Shown: piece by piece, positions 1 through 11,334 of the stretch
Layout: the number at the start of each line of letters is the position of its first letter
How positions within the stretch are numbered: position 1 is the stretch's first letter
Assembly: GCA_963576735.1 (NCBI GenBank)
Contig: OY755181.1
Span: 5,456,001 to 5,520,000 of the forward strand
Direction of reading: 5' to 3'
Source: Bedellia somnulentella
Taxonomy: Eukaryota; Arthropoda; Insecta; Lepidoptera; Bedelliidae
Length of the DNA: 64,000 nucleotides
The notes under the pieces: model-generated
The model's input: only the letters and a program-made list of their open reading frames with translations
The model's database searches: none
What the model was told of the DNA's origin: nothing
Made by a program: the position numbers and the translations under genes

Positions 1-834
1 TTCAAGAAAATATTGTTTACTAGCTGTGCCCGCGACTTCGTTCGCGTGATTGTCGAGAACAAAAAAACGTCGTTTAGTTAAGAGTATATCACCTTTTTGA
101 AATAAAATAAAGAACCAATGAAATCTAATGCGCACACTTATTGTGATGTAGGAACTATTGAGTATTTTATAATGATATTTAATTAATTACAGTAGCCATT
201 ATCCAGTTGAAATAATAAAAGGTCGTAACTGTGTGTATCTCATTTGAATTAGTGTTTATTTAGATACAGTTACAGGGTTAGCCGAAGATTAAGGATCGCT
301 ACCTTGTACGATCCTAGCAGATCTGCATAATGCATCAATATATTTATAAAGCCCTTTTGTTTTTAACACTTCGGAATTTTGCACATAGATCATATATCAA
401 TCCCGCCCGATTTCGGCCACAGCAAGTTCTGGTATCCGGCTATTAAGAGTGTGTTCATATGCTCTCATGTGACTGACATAGCCAATCTTTCCGACAAATG
501 TTCTATGACGTATGTTGAAAAATCAGTACCCCTCCAATATATAGGTAGTTATTATTGATGGCCGCAGGTGGTCGGGCCTTGAGCTCATCACTCTTTGCTT
601 CGAGCTCATCACGTCTTTTCCTTCCGAAAAGAAATATTAACCGGTTGACAGGAAGGGGGTGAAAACTAAATTACTAAATTTCACTCAAGAAAGAATAAAA
701 CAAACGGGGTAAGCTAAATAAAACCGCTCAAAAAAGGTACTTTACTATTATTAGGGTTTACGGTTGTTGGTTGTACTATGATAATACATTGAATTAAATC
801 GATTTATCAGTGGCATAATATGCACTGTAGTAGC
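1..834. repeat. Helitron 3' end and older dispersed repeats
   Basis: On the minus strand the sequence ends in CTAG (21-24) followed by T, preceded by a CGCG..CGCG hairpin at 33-48. This is the 3'-terminal signature of lepidopteran Helitrons, so a non-autonomous minus-strand element probably ends here; its 5' end was not found. Bases 640-745 form a second repeat that recurs at 11100-11190 (shared motifs AATTACTAAATTT, AAACGGGGT, GCTAAATAAAACCG), probably a retroelement 3' tail. No gene was seen. Confidence 0.55.
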
Positions 835-1081
835 TGTGTAGTGTCGGCTTAGAATAGCACTACCCCATTTCTTCCGGTGGATGTACGTAAGAGGCGACTA
901 ACGGTATTGGGGGTTTTTAAGGGATTTTTGGGCGATGCGGTTGGAGACCCATTACCAACAACCTTTATTTTACCATCTTTTCCCCACTCAATTTTCCAAA
1001 AGTGGCTGAGGAATTTCTAATTCCTTAGCTCAGGCTACCCCTTCTAGGGATTTATAGTCGTGAGTATATGTATGTATGTAT
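835..1081 (+). repeat. S1a SINE, full length
   Basis: The copy runs from the GTGTAGTGTCGGCTTAG head to an (ATGT)n tail. The B-box-like GGTTGGAGACC lies in the middle. The 10-bp ATAATATGCA on both sides (about 816-825 and 1080-1089) is a likely target-site duplication. S1 is an unnamed ~245-bp family with about 20 near-full copies in this window. Confidence 0.8.
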
Positions 1082-1190
1082 AATATGCAAATATAACTAA
1101 ATTAAGGTTAGTCACTAAGGTCACTACATCATTTTAGTGTTAAAAAAAGTAGAACTTAAAAGATGTCTTATGTTTCTGGTGTTTAATACA

Positions 1191-1440
1191 TACATACATA
1201 CATATTCTCACGCCGTTAGTTTCCATTGGGGTAGGCAGAGACTATCGATCGCCACTTTGTACTTGACACTTTTTTTATCGCCAATGTGGAAGGTAATGTT
1301 AGTAGAGGACGACCTCGGAGGACAGATTTGGATCAAATAGAAAACGTGCTCAAAAAGGCAGGTGTCCGCAGTATGAAGAATAAAAGAGCATGTATGAAAA
1401 GATTGATGGATGTAAACGAAGCCAGAGAGGTTTGGTGTTT
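1191..1440 (-). repeat. LINE 3' fragment with 5' inversion
   Basis: Bases 1191-1262 are the LINE 3' tail on the minus strand: (CATA)n, then CTCACGCCGTTAG, then GGGGTAGGCAGAGAC. Bases 1283-1437 are LINE C-terminal coding sequence on the plus strand, reading [32 protein letters not shown] and DVNEAREV. An inverted 5' part joined to a correctly oriented tail is the product expected from twin-primed reverse transcription. Confidence 0.65.
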
Positions 1441-1445
1441 AATGT

Positions 1446-2727
1446 AGACCAAAATTCAGTTTTTTATTATAAACGTTCACGAAAACTGGTTGTGAAGTGA
1501 CGTGCATTTGAAGAATGGCTAAGAATTTCAAAATTATGCTCACCAAATTGGATTTATTAATAGGCAGACTATTTACATAATATATTAATATTAATAAGCC
1601 TAATTTAAGAAACTAAGTAAAGATAATATTTAAAAGCATTTCAGTTATTTTCATAGTCGGCGAATTCACTTGATATTGGCAGCTTGTATTAATTTCGCCT
1701 AGCTTGTTTCCTGTAGCTTCTATTACTTTAACCGACTTTAAAATAAGGGGTTAAAGGGGCTAAAAAAATGCAAATTTTATTTTTGCTTTATTTTATTTTG
1801 GTTCTTTATTTTATTTTTGCACAACGCCATCTATCGGACTTTGGATTCCAACTATCAACATTAGTTCTATATTTAGACTTAAGATGTCGTTGCAAGTACT
1901 ATACTGAATTGCGTAACGTAATATTTTTCTTCTTGAACTCACAAAATTAATCATATCTTTTGATAGAGTGAACCGATTTCGATGAAACAAAAACTAAGTT
2001 ATACCTCAAGTTACGTTTAATTTTTGTATATAAACACTTTCAGCATTAAATTCGTAGATTTTACGTTTTGCGCGCACAAACAAACATATAAACAGACAAA
2101 CAGACAAACAGACAAAAAATTTAAAAATGATGGAAATGGGTTCTGTTACTTATCTGTTCACACGCTGGCTATTTTTTTTTTCAATTTCTTCAATGTACAA
2201 AAATTACTTTTCTACAGATTTATTATATGTATAGATAACCTTAATATCTCGAAATGGTTTGTAATCAGCATCACTTTAGTAAAACTTGGCATACCGAATT
2301 ATATACCATAAATATAAAAAGCATTATGCCCTACATCGTTAAAGGGGAAGAAAAATATATAAAATCAAGTCTGATTTTACAATTAAAAAGTTATATTAAT
2401 CGTTGCCAGGTACCGCCTACGAATCATTTTACTTATTACGAAACAACTTTACATAAAATATGAAATAATAAGTATAAAGCCAGTTCTATACGAGCCAAGT
2501 GTGCTACATTTCTACATTCCTGTGTAAGTATTCTACAGCTGTTTTAGATAGCTACAATTGCTGTCATTATATTACGAACCTGTAATTTGCGTTGAAAAGT
2601 GTGACATATGATTTAGTCTGTTTTAGTTATTGCTCGTTGCATTGTTTTGTTTCGATATAAGTGATACTTACATGTTAAAAGTTTTTTCAATAAATGGGTT
2701 ATCTAATACTGATTACTTTTATTCAAA
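1446..2727. other. Non-coding AT-rich block, old repeat with CAGACAAA run
   Basis: No gene was seen. Around 1975-2115 the sequence resembles lepidopteran retroelement 3' regions: GAACCGATTTCGATGAAAC, then a run of ACAGACAAACAGACAAA. Small open frames here have no recognisable protein. Confidence 0.4.
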
Positions 2728-2976
2728 TACATACATTTATACATATACTCACGGCTATAAATCCCTAGAAGGGGTAGCCAGAGCTAAGGAATTAGAAATT
2801 CCTCAGCCACTTTTGGAAGTTGCGTGGGGAAAAGATGGTGGAATAAAGGTTGTTGGTGATGGGTCTCCAACCGCATCGCCCAAAAATCCCTTAAAAGCCC
2901 CAATACCGTTAGTCGCCTCTTACGTACACCCACTGGAAGAAATGGGGTAGTGTTATTTTAAGCCGACACTACACGG
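2728..2976 (-). repeat. S1a SINE, full length
   Basis: The tail lies at 2728-2745 and the head (CTAAGCCGACACTACACGGC in reverse) at 2976. It differs little from the copies at 835 and 30990, so it is probably young. Confidence 0.8.
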
Positions 2977-3001
2977 CACTCTAAACCGACACTACACCTC
3001 C

Positions 3002-3130
3002 TATACTCACGGCTATAAATCATTAGAAAGGATAGCCAGAGCTTCTGAAGCCCCAAAAACCAGTAGTCTCTGTAGTCTCCTCTTACAAACACCGGGTAGC
3101 CATGGGGTAGTGCTATTCTAAGCTGACACT
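3002..3130 (-). repeat. S1 SINE, internally deleted
   Basis: The tail and head of S1 are present, but about 115 bp of the centre is missing, including the B-box-like segment. It lies 25 bp after the previous S1 copy. Confidence 0.65.
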
Positions 3131-3722
3131 AAAATAACTCTTTTACAATTTAATATTAGTATTGATACAATTGATGTTAGTATTCCATTGCACCTGAATT
3201 TGAGGCATAGTTCATTACCCCTGAGCTATCAAGGTTGATTCTTTAACGGAAAATAATCAGTACATTAAATATGAATAAAAGAAAAAGGAGCAATAACATA
3301 TAGGCTACCAACAACGTGTATCGATTACGTAACAAAATATGTATTTCCTGTCCTATGAAGGTGAATGAAAACGAGTGATATTCATACTTAAGTCATACAT
3401 ACATACATAATATGTACTTTAGCGGCCAGGTCAGTAGGTGGCCTTGCAAAGTTCATTTCGAGTGAATATGTTGGTCTACTTTTGTTCATTGGGAATAATT
3501 TTGCGTTATTACTTTTTGTTAAAAACTCACTTCGAATGCGTAAAGACCTCATTTCCTAGTAAATTTTCTCTGGTTTTCATTCATTTATCATTGATGCTTC
3601 GCCATCCGAATATTCTTTTAAATCTATTTCTTTACCAACTGTTTAAAGGAAGGATTTGTTTGTAGTTAATTAGCTCCAAAAGCAATAACCCGATTTAAAC
3701 AATCTACACACTTCAAAAGAAT

Positions 3723-3958
3723 AACATACATACATACATACATACATACACTCACGGCTATAAATCCCTAAAAGGGGTAGCCAGAGCCAAGGAATAAGTA
3801 ATTCATCAGCCGCCTTTAGAAGTTGCGTGGGAAAAGATGGTAAAATAAAGGTTGTTGGTGATGGGTCTCCAACCGCATCGTCCAAAACCGTTAGTCGCCT
3901 CTTACGTACACCCACTGGAAGAAATGGGGTAGTGCTATTCTAAGCCGACACTACACAG
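3723..3958 (-). repeat. S1a SINE with perfect 14-bp target duplication
   Basis: CACTTCAAAAGAAT occurs at 3709-3722 and 3959-3972, exactly bordering the repeat. This fixes both ends of the family, the (ATGT)n tail and the CTGTGTAGTG head, and shows insertion by retroposition. The stretch 3131-3708 before it contains no gene. Confidence 0.88.
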
Positions 3959-3972
3959 CACTTCAAAAGAAT

Positions 3973-5670
3973 CATAGGCTATAATATCATCACACAAAAT
4001 TTCTTCAGAGTGGAACCCATACATCATCCTGTACAACCTATGCAAAGCTAAGGCGGTTAACTAGTAAAGAAAGACCTCATGACCATTCGTTCAAATGACG
4101 TATTTCGATCACGTGACTTGAAGTCAGATCGCTGTCAAGAACAAGCCGCATAACTGCATTTCGTAAGAACCACACCTCCGCTTATTGTACCCACTCATTA
4201 TGTACTTATCCATACCATTGAGTTTATAAACTAATCGCCTTTAATAAGCCTCTTACTGTTATTTGTAACAGATTTGCTTGTCCACAATTTCGGGTTGCTG
4301 TCCGGTTGTGATTTATCTAGGGCGATTTACTTACATACTGTTTCTATGCAAATAAATAGTTTAAGCTTATGGTTTTATGTACACAGTATTCAATACTGAA
4401 TTAATACACGATACAATTTAATAATAATCATCGGTTAATAGATGTCCACTGATGGATATAGCCTCATAAATATTTATACAACGAACGGTCTGTGCTGCCT
4501 TGATTCATATCGGAATGAGGAGATCTGTAAAAGAACTAGGCTAAATGATATAGCCCTAAGACTTGACAAAACTTAGACAGTGAGTTTAGTTTAGTGACAA
4601 TAGTTAGAACAGTTTGCACACAGAACTGACGGCTATTAGGGTTCGATCGATGACACGTACCGAATGGATGTGGAAGATAGACCTTCCACAATATAATGAA
4701 AAACTAGCTTTTTGCCCGCGACTACGTTCGCGTGGACTACTTTTTTGCATCCGGTTTACATCCAAAATACCAAAACACTATCTTAACTTCTGTTTTTTTT
4801 ATATTTTTATTCCCGCGGACATTGTAAGAGATAAAAGAACCATGGGTGCGAGACAACAGAATATGTGGACTCAGTAATATTGGAGGTAAGCTTATTCTTA
4901 ATACAAATTTAACTATTCCAGTTATAGAAAATGTATGAGTTTTCGGTAAAAGTTCAGATGGAGACCTTCAATTCGATACCTGAACCAATTTTCTAGCTCT
5001 TAGCATCGCGACACAGGTTGGTTCACAAAATCCACCCTCTCTCGTTTAATATATAAGGATCCTTGTTACTTTAGTTTTTTTTATTCAGTTCATAGCTAGT
5101 ACGAGCGACCATTTGACTAGATATCGCGTGGTATAAAACAGCCACCTCTTTCGCACTTACATAGTTTGGTATACTGTCATCTCATTCTACGACATCGTGT
5201 CGGTAAAAGGTGCTCGTGCTAGGCCTCCTCTGAAGTTTTTGTTCTAAGAAGCGCTTAAAAACCCATATTATAAAACTTAAACATCAAGGATTAGCTTTCA
5301 ACAACAATGTTACCAAATAGTCAATGTTGTTACCAGATAGAAGTAATGACAGAAATATATCAAAGCGTGACTCGGCAAGGCCCGATCAAAGTCAGATCTA
5401 ATTATTATTGTTTTAGGATGACGATTTATCATTGATGTTTATTTGAGGTCAGTGTCTCGGGGTTCTTTTATTCAGGGTTATTACACGTATGTTGAACTAT
5501 GTTTTAATATTTATTTATTTTATTTTATTTATTAATATTACAGTGACATAGCAAAATAAAAGTTTAATGGAGGATCGTCCCCATAGATTATACTTAACTC
5601 TCAACTTAACTATGTATTTGTATCAAACCTATATGGAGAGTAAATAAACAATTGTTCCACAAATATCACC
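3973..5670. other. Gene-free block with a Helitron 3' end
   Basis: A minus-strand Helitron terminus (CTAG at 4705-4708, hairpin CGCG..CGCG at 4717-4732) begins an AT-rich repeat. A LINE-type A/T-rich tail lies at about 5505-5560. No conserved reading frame was recognised. Confidence 0.45.
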
Positions 5671-5915
5671 ATACATCATACTCACGGCCATAAGTCCCAA
5701 AAAGGGGTGGCCAGAGTTTAATTACTGGTTTGAAAAAAGGGATAAAAAGGTTGCTGTGTAGTGCTGGCTTAGAATGCCACTATCCCTTTCTACCCATGGG
5801 TGGCGTCTAAGGGTATGGGGCTTTTTTAACTGGTTTTTGGGCGATGTGGTTGGAGACCTATCACTAATGATACTTTATATCTACCGTCTTGTCCCCTATC
5901 AACTTTCAATCCATC
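5671..5915 (-). repeat. S1b SINE with 5' inversion
   Basis: Bases 5671-5735 are the S1 tail on the minus strand. Bases 5753-5915 are the S1b head and middle (CTGTGTAGTGCTGGC onward) on the plus strand. The head is inverted relative to the tail, as twin priming would produce. Confidence 0.65.
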
Positions 5916-6364
5916 AATCCATAAAATAAGAAAATTTATGTGAATAACGTGAAAGTTTATGTATGTATGTATATGTAAATAAGTTTAAATATTACATATG
6001 CGTTGGCTAATCGATGCTCAGTATTACATTACGTAAAGAAGTTAACACAAACGACGTTGATCTCGCAAACGATGTGTGAAATTTGAACGAGGACGATTTG
6101 AGTAAATTACACTTTCGCTCGGATTTCCATGATGGCGATTATTTCTTGTTATGAGTTCGCGATTATCGTTATAAAGAACCACATTAATATGCTTAAGGTG
6201 GAATCGATAAACTGCTCATGCAATTAGGTCGATTTACGGTCTCTCACGATCTTTCTATTTAATATTTTTGGTCGTATTTATGGTACTTGGTAAGTGGTAA
6301 CATACGTATATTAGTTTTAAGTTAACTAAATGAAATAAATAAAGTAAAATACTAAATAACTTAC

Positions 6365-6910
6365 ATGAACGCCGTATGAGTAAGCATATGGTGGGGTTTT
6401 CGTGTCTAAATTATCTTGTCTCCCGAAGTTCAGAAAGCTTGAAAATCCATTGTTAGACGCTGGTCCTCCTGAGAATCTCAACGGTGATGCTGAGTTCTGC
6501 AGACCAAACCGGAATGGTTCGAATCCACGATTAAACACATTGTACTCTTTGTTCGCAGGTAGAATTGTATTGCTTGATAAAGGCTGAGATAATCCTTCCT
6601 CAATTTCTTTGAGAATTGAAGTTTCATGTTCTTTCAGTGAGTATTTGTATGGCAAAAATTTCTGGACCATCAATCGATCTAGAGCCCTCTTCTTCTCGTT
6701 TTCAGGAAGTTTCGTGTCTTTATCATCAAGGTATCCGACTAAAGCGTCATCGATGTTGTTGTAAGTTCTGTAAGCTTGGGTTGGTCCTTCAGCACCAGGT
6801 CCTGTATCATCGTATTTGTTCTCGATGGCAGTTTTTATCTGTGCTGGGGACGCGGCTGAGTATTGTCTTTGGAATGCTTGTGCACTGCTTATAGCAAGAG
6901 TTGCAGTAAC
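6365..6910 (-). CDS. Internal exon of an unrecognised secreted protein
   Basis: A 546-bp exon (182 codons, phase 0 at both ends) is bounded on the minus strand by a good acceptor (TTATTTCAG, ending at 6911) and a good donor (GTAAGT, starting at 6364). It opens with the end of a probable signal peptide (VTATLAISSAQA, then FQRQYS), so the start codon should lie in an upstream exon at a higher coordinate, which I did not find. The mature part is acidic and then rich in Asn, Ser, Phe and Gly, with KYDDTGPGAEGPTQAYRTYN, a charged stretch (DDKDTKLPENEKKRALDRL) and an FxNFGRQD motif near the end. The frame is open and codon use is sensible over its full length. I do not recognise the family. No partner exon was identified in 5916-6300 or 6911-8000. 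It looks like part of a real host gene and not a transposon. Confidence 0.7.
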
Positions 6911-7119
6911 CTGAAATAAGAAATATCGATGAGATCAAAATTACTTGTTGGATGATTCAAGAGAAATGTCGCAAGCTTAAAACTTAATTTGATATAGATT
7001 TTCATTATTCTGGTTATCATTAGTTCCACTATGATAAGATTACATATATCGTAGTAAAGTATAGTTATTATTTTAAGTTTTGGTAATATTTATGTATCCA
7101 CAACTTGATATCTTTGTAT

Positions 7120-7369
7120 AGATACATTCATACATATACTCACGGCTATAAATCCCTTAACGGGGTAGCCAGAGCTTTAGAATGAGAAACTCCTAAGCCA
7201 CTTTTGTAAGTTGAGTGGGGAAATGATGGTAATAATAAATAATTGTTGATGACGGGTCTCCAACCACATCGCCCAAAAATTACTTCAAAAGCCCCTATAC
7301 CCTTAGTCGCCTTTGACGATCACCCACGAGTAGAAATGGGGTAGTGTTATTCTAAGCCGACACTACACG
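7120..7369 (-). repeat. S1 SINE with perfect 13-bp target duplication
   Basis: GATATCTTTGTAT at 7107-7119 and 7370-7382 borders the copy exactly. The sequence sits just upstream of the secreted-protein exon, on the same strand, probably in its preceding intron. Confidence 0.85.
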
Positions 7370-7382
7370 GATATCTTTGTAT

Positions 7383-8081
7383 CTATTTTAAAACTCAGTC
7401 ATGTAACAGCACCAAGCGGCTTGGTCCCTCTTACCAATCGATTTTTCGGAGAAAAATGGGTACCGTGAACATTTAGTCTCATAATATCAAGGAAAATTGC
7501 TTAAAGAGCTTGCTTGCTTTAATTCTTATGCAAATTACTTTTGCCAAATATTACCACATATTCATTCCATTTATGCATACATACTTTTCATTACGATTCT
7601 ATTTAAAGTATTATAGTATAGTAGTATGATTTAAATTAAGTATTAAAATACGGTTAAAAACTTAATGTATACAAATTGACTATTTGAATGTAATTTAAGG
7701 ACAACCCAATGCTGACTAAAATTTTTCTTCGTTGTTAACTACAAGTATGGTACGTTTTATTACAAAAATTTGTAATAAAACGTTCTGTCTACAAAAAGAC
7801 AACTATATCTCGAACCATTATTTTTTGCTTTAATGTATTATGTATAGTGTTAGTACCGGCATAGCATTTATATGAAACTTTTGCTAGCTATTGGTGTCAC
7901 AAACCGAGGCTCAAGGTACACTTATTTAAGCTGGTATTGGAAGATAGATTAGCAATATTAGCATAGCAATCCAACACCGGTTTACTAGGTAGTTACTTTA
8001 CTTCCTATCAAGTAAAAGTGCGATGAATTATGAATGCTAGAGGTGGTTTAGTGATCGAAATCTAGTGTTGTTTCTGTAAAT
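7383..8081. other. No gene seen; perfect hairpin at 7752-7783
   Basis: AT-rich sequence. The only structure found is a perfect inverted repeat (ACGTTTTATTACAAA, 2-nt spacer, then its complement). Confidence 0.4.
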
Positions 8082-8594
8082 CTATATAAACATGCTGCCC
8101 TCAACGATATCATCCGTCGGGCTCTTGTCAGCGTCCATGTACCAGCTGTTTTGGAACCCCCTGGGTTAATACGGGACGATGGCAAGAGACCGGACGGTAT
8201 GACTTTGTTGCCTTGGAGAAATGGCAGGGCGTTAATATGGGATGCAACGTGTGTTGATACCCTAGCGCCTTGCCATTTATCAGGGTCGGCATCGCAAACA
8301 GGTGCTGCTGCAGCCAATGCCGAGAGTTTCAAACGTCGAAAATATTCTGGATTACTGAATGATTATCATTTTATTCCATTCGCCGTTGAAACTCTCGGCA
8401 CATGGGGCAACGAGGCGCGGGTTTTCTTAAAAGATCTCTCAGCCCGCCTAGTGGAAGTCAGTGGTGATCCTAGGGCTGGCAGCTACCTCGGCCAACGAAT
8501 TAGCATAGCCATTCAAAGAGGAAATGCTGCCAGTATTTTAAGCACGATACCGCTTTGCGAGAGCGATGAATTTCATGAAATTTTCCATCTTTAG
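8082..8594 (+). pseudogene. Retroelement C-terminal PD-(D/E)XK-like domain
   Basis: The reading frame is open from about 8055 to the stop at 8592-8594, with conserved sequence from about 8082. It shows [20 protein letters not shown], then [18 protein letters not shown], then [13 protein letters not shown], and ends [18 protein letters not shown] recognise this as the C-terminal region found in many invertebrate reverse-transcriptase-bearing proteins. The RPDG..(14)..WDATCVD pattern resembles a PD-(D/E)XK nuclease core like that of restriction-like-endonuclease LINEs; this is inference. No reverse transcriptase precedes it and the frame is closed by a stop at about 8052, so it is a 5'-truncated copy, with an AT-rich trailer to about 8700. 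The domain itself carries no internal stop. Confidence 0.6.
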
Positions 8595-8832
8595 TAGGTA
8601 TTTATTTAGTTTTATATTTTAATTTAGGTTGTAAATTGTCTATGTAAATATTTTTAATTATTCTTATATAAAAATAATATTAAAGACTCGAAGTAATGTA
8701 TTTTCAATTTGAACATTAACTTTGACATTAAGTGTACATAAGGAGAAAAAAGATAACTTTATATTCCTTTGTGAACGATATTTAAAAAAAAATCCTATTA
8801 TCGCTAGACGTACCAGATAAGCTCTCATAATA

Positions 8833-9045
8833 AGCTCACGTCTATAAATCCCTAAAAAGGATAAGCAGAGCTTCAGAACGAGAATGTTTTTAGCGACATT
8901 AGAGATGGAAAGTGTCGGCTTAGAATAGCTCTTAACTATTTCTTCTTATTTAATGAAGCTCTTAAATAATGGCGTTGGGCGATGGAGCTGGAGACCTATG
9001 ACCAACAACCATTATTTAACAATACTTTTCCATTCTTTTTTTAAC
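8833..9045 (-). repeat. S1 SINE, degenerate, 5'-inverted
   Basis: Bases 8833-8906 match the S1 tail on the minus strand. Bases 8908-9045 match the head and middle on the plus strand (AGTGTCGGCTTAGAATAGC). Same inverted arrangement as at 5671, but older. Confidence 0.6.
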
Positions 9046-9557
9046 ATAATTATGTGTATAGTAATTTTTAATATACTTTTTTATGTATCATATATTAAAA
9101 CTTTTTACTAAAACTTGTCTGAAGGTATCTAAAACAATTTTCATTAACAAATTCTTAACCATCATTAAAGCGTCGATACAGTTGGTTTTAAATAATAATA
9201 ATGAGGGCTAAATGATCAGTTCCACTGCATTAAAATCGTGATGTAATTTGATTTCCGACTCCAATAATTAATGAAATTCACTACGTAATTAAACAGTTAC
9301 GCTTCTTGCTTTACTTTATGCGCGAAAGTTACTTCACGTGTGTGGTTCCAGACACGCACAATGGCCGAAATTGGAGTTGATTCAGGGTCAAAATCAACAT
9401 TTTTTTACTTATGACATTGATATATAGTCAAATAATTGTCTTAAGGAAGTTTAAGTTGGTTTCTACTGGTAACTACAATTTGTTTTGGCCCTTTGTCTTC
9501 CACTCCGTAGTCCTATCGTACTACTGCTTGAGGTTAAAATCAATCAGTTCTGATCGT
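9046..9557. other. Non-coding, no feature recognised
   Basis: AT-rich sequence without a convincing reading frame or repeat match elsewhere in the window. Confidence 0.35.
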
Positions 9558-10315
9558 TAAAAATAGGTAAAAAACTTTTTAAGTTAAACGGTTTTATTAT
9601 TAACATACAGAGCAATGTTTAAGATAAATGTACTAAAAACCTAAAAATAATAATAAAATAGATACAGTCGTGGGAATTATATACATATGCATAGACTAGA
9701 CTAAAATAAAACCGTGGGGCATGTCAATTGTCTACAATCGTTGATTAAAATGTTTGTTTTGTAATGTTACACTATAATTGGGCAGTTGTTCCACCGACAA
9801 CGATGGACATGTGATAAATAGGGCAGAATGTGGAAACGAGCTAGCAAGCTCGATTATAAGCGAGTTTTAGGGTTTCATAGTGTTGAGCTTGTAGTACTTT
9901 TATCATATGTTTTGTCGATTAAAGACGAACTGCAAGCAGTAATCCGATTCATCGCCAGCCAGCAGTGTAAATTCCCAACGAGAAACTAGTAGAAACATCT
10001 CTTTTATTTACATGGAGTGTATGACTATTGGAATTTCCATGAGCAAGAAAATAGTAAGTAATTTCCTCACCGTCTGCGGGCCAACTGCCAAAGGACGAAT
10101 TAAACGTTTCTTCTATCGCACATTAAGTCGATAATTTGTAGACAATTGACGTGCCCCACGGTTTTATTTTAGTCTAGTCTATGCATATGTATATAATTCC
10201 CACGACTGTATCTATTTTATTATTATTTTTAGGTTTTTAGTACATTTATCTTAAACATTGCTCTGTATGTTAATAATAAAACCGTTTAACTTAAAAAGTT
10301 TTTTACCTATTTTTA
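9558..10315. repeat. 180-bp inverted repeat with 398-bp spacer
   Basis: The left arm (9558-9737) and right arm (10136-10315) are reverse complements with about one visible mismatch (GGCATGTC versus GGCACGTC). Each arm contains AAGTTAAACGGTTTTATT and CCCACGACTGTATC or its complement. The spacer shows no recognisable coding. The right arm begins exactly at the stop codon of the Helitron helicase remnant (10313-10315), so the arm is probably the 3' trailer of that element, duplicated in inverted orientation. Confidence 0.75.
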
Positions 10316-10570
10316 TTTTCTAGTTTTATAGTTTTTATTTCGCATTCTGTTTAATTCATATAGTGCTTCATTATTGCAAGGTGTCTTGCCCGTTAGTTTA
10401 TTGCAGTCAAACTCCTCTATACGTAGTCCCTGCAAAGATCTGACTCTACTAAGAGCCACGTAGGCTTGACCTTCTTCAAACAGTTTCGCACCTAAGTATA
10501 CGACTGCGTAATCCACAGTGCTGCCCTGCATTTTATGTATTGTAGAAGATGATAGTATTAGAGGCAACAT
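10313..10570 (-). pseudogene. Helitron helicase C-terminus (Pif1-like), truncated
   Basis: The last 80 or so residues of a Helitron Rep-helicase protein. [20 protein letters not shown] is helicase motif V, and [20 protein letters not shown] is motif VI with its arginine. It ends [13 protein letters not shown] and a stop. Full proteins of this family exceed 1,000 residues. Everything upstream (the Rep HUH nuclease and helicase motifs I-IV) is missing, and sequence above about 10575 no longer resembles a helicase. It therefore cannot act in rolling-circle transposition. The frame itself is intact, so the truncation may be recent. Confidence 0.8.
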
Positions 10571-10612
10571 TCTTCTTTTCTAAATTTAAATCTTATTATT
10601 ATATGCCATTTA

Positions 10613-11040
10613 GTGGCTGCACCCATCTAAAATATTGATTTGGTATAGTGCACTGTATGGCGACCATCTGAGATTTTAATTTTGCATAGTAAATTGTATT
10701 CTACTTGGTGAGACCTTTCATTTGATACCCATGTTGATGGGATTGAAATAAAACCTAAGTTATCCGCCATTTTGTATAGGCCGCCATCTTGGATTTTAAT
10801 TTTATATAGTACATTGTATTCTACTGGTTGAGCACATTCATTTGATACCCATATTGATGGGATTGATAAAACCTACGTTATCCGCCATTTTGTAGCGGCC
10901 GCCATCTTGGATTTCATTTTTTTATAGTATATTGTATTCTGCTTGTTGAGCCCTTTCATTTTATACCCATATTGATTGGATAAATAAAACCTAAATTATC
11001 CGCCATTTTGTAGCGGCGGCCATCTTGAATTTATAATGAT
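10613..11040. repeat. Minisatellite, ~118-bp unit, three to four copies
   Basis: CCATCTTGGATTTTAATTTT recurs at about 10663, 10783, 10901 and (diverged) 11019, a period of 118-120 bp. Each unit carries TTTGATACCCATATTGATGG and TATCCGCCATTTTGTA. Such arrays occur in lepidopteran transposons. Here the array lies directly upstream of the helicase remnant. Confidence 0.8.
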
Positions 11041-11094
11041 AATGAATAAATATAATTGTATCGTCACCAAAATCCAAACTGTATACAAAATTTC

Positions 11095-11195
11095 AGATTA
11101 ATCGGTTGATAGAAAGAGGGTGAAATTTGAATTACTAAATTTGACCCAAGAATAAAGAAACAAACGGGGTGAGCTAAATAAAACCGTTTAAAAAT
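11095..11195 (+). repeat. Dispersed retroelement-like tail, second copy of 640-745
   Basis: It matches 640-745 over about 100 bp (TCGGTTGA, GGGTGAAA, AATTACTAAATTTGACCCAAG, AACGGGGTGAGCTAAATAAA in pieces). Probably the 3' trailer of a non-LTR element. Confidence 0.5.
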
Positions 11196-11334
11196 ATAAT
11201 AGAGCATCTTAATTTGATTTACGGAAATATTTTCTTAAAGACAATAACAATTTGGTTATATTTAGCAATGGAAGAACATATATAATGTTGTTATCAACAA
11301 CAGAGCAGTATATTGTAACTTATAATTTCATCTA

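Noticed and set aside
3724..3755. (CATA)n runs as a CRISPR, satellite or telomeric array
   Set aside because: They are 3' tails of S1 and LINE copies. No spacers, no TTAGG units, and eukaryotic context.
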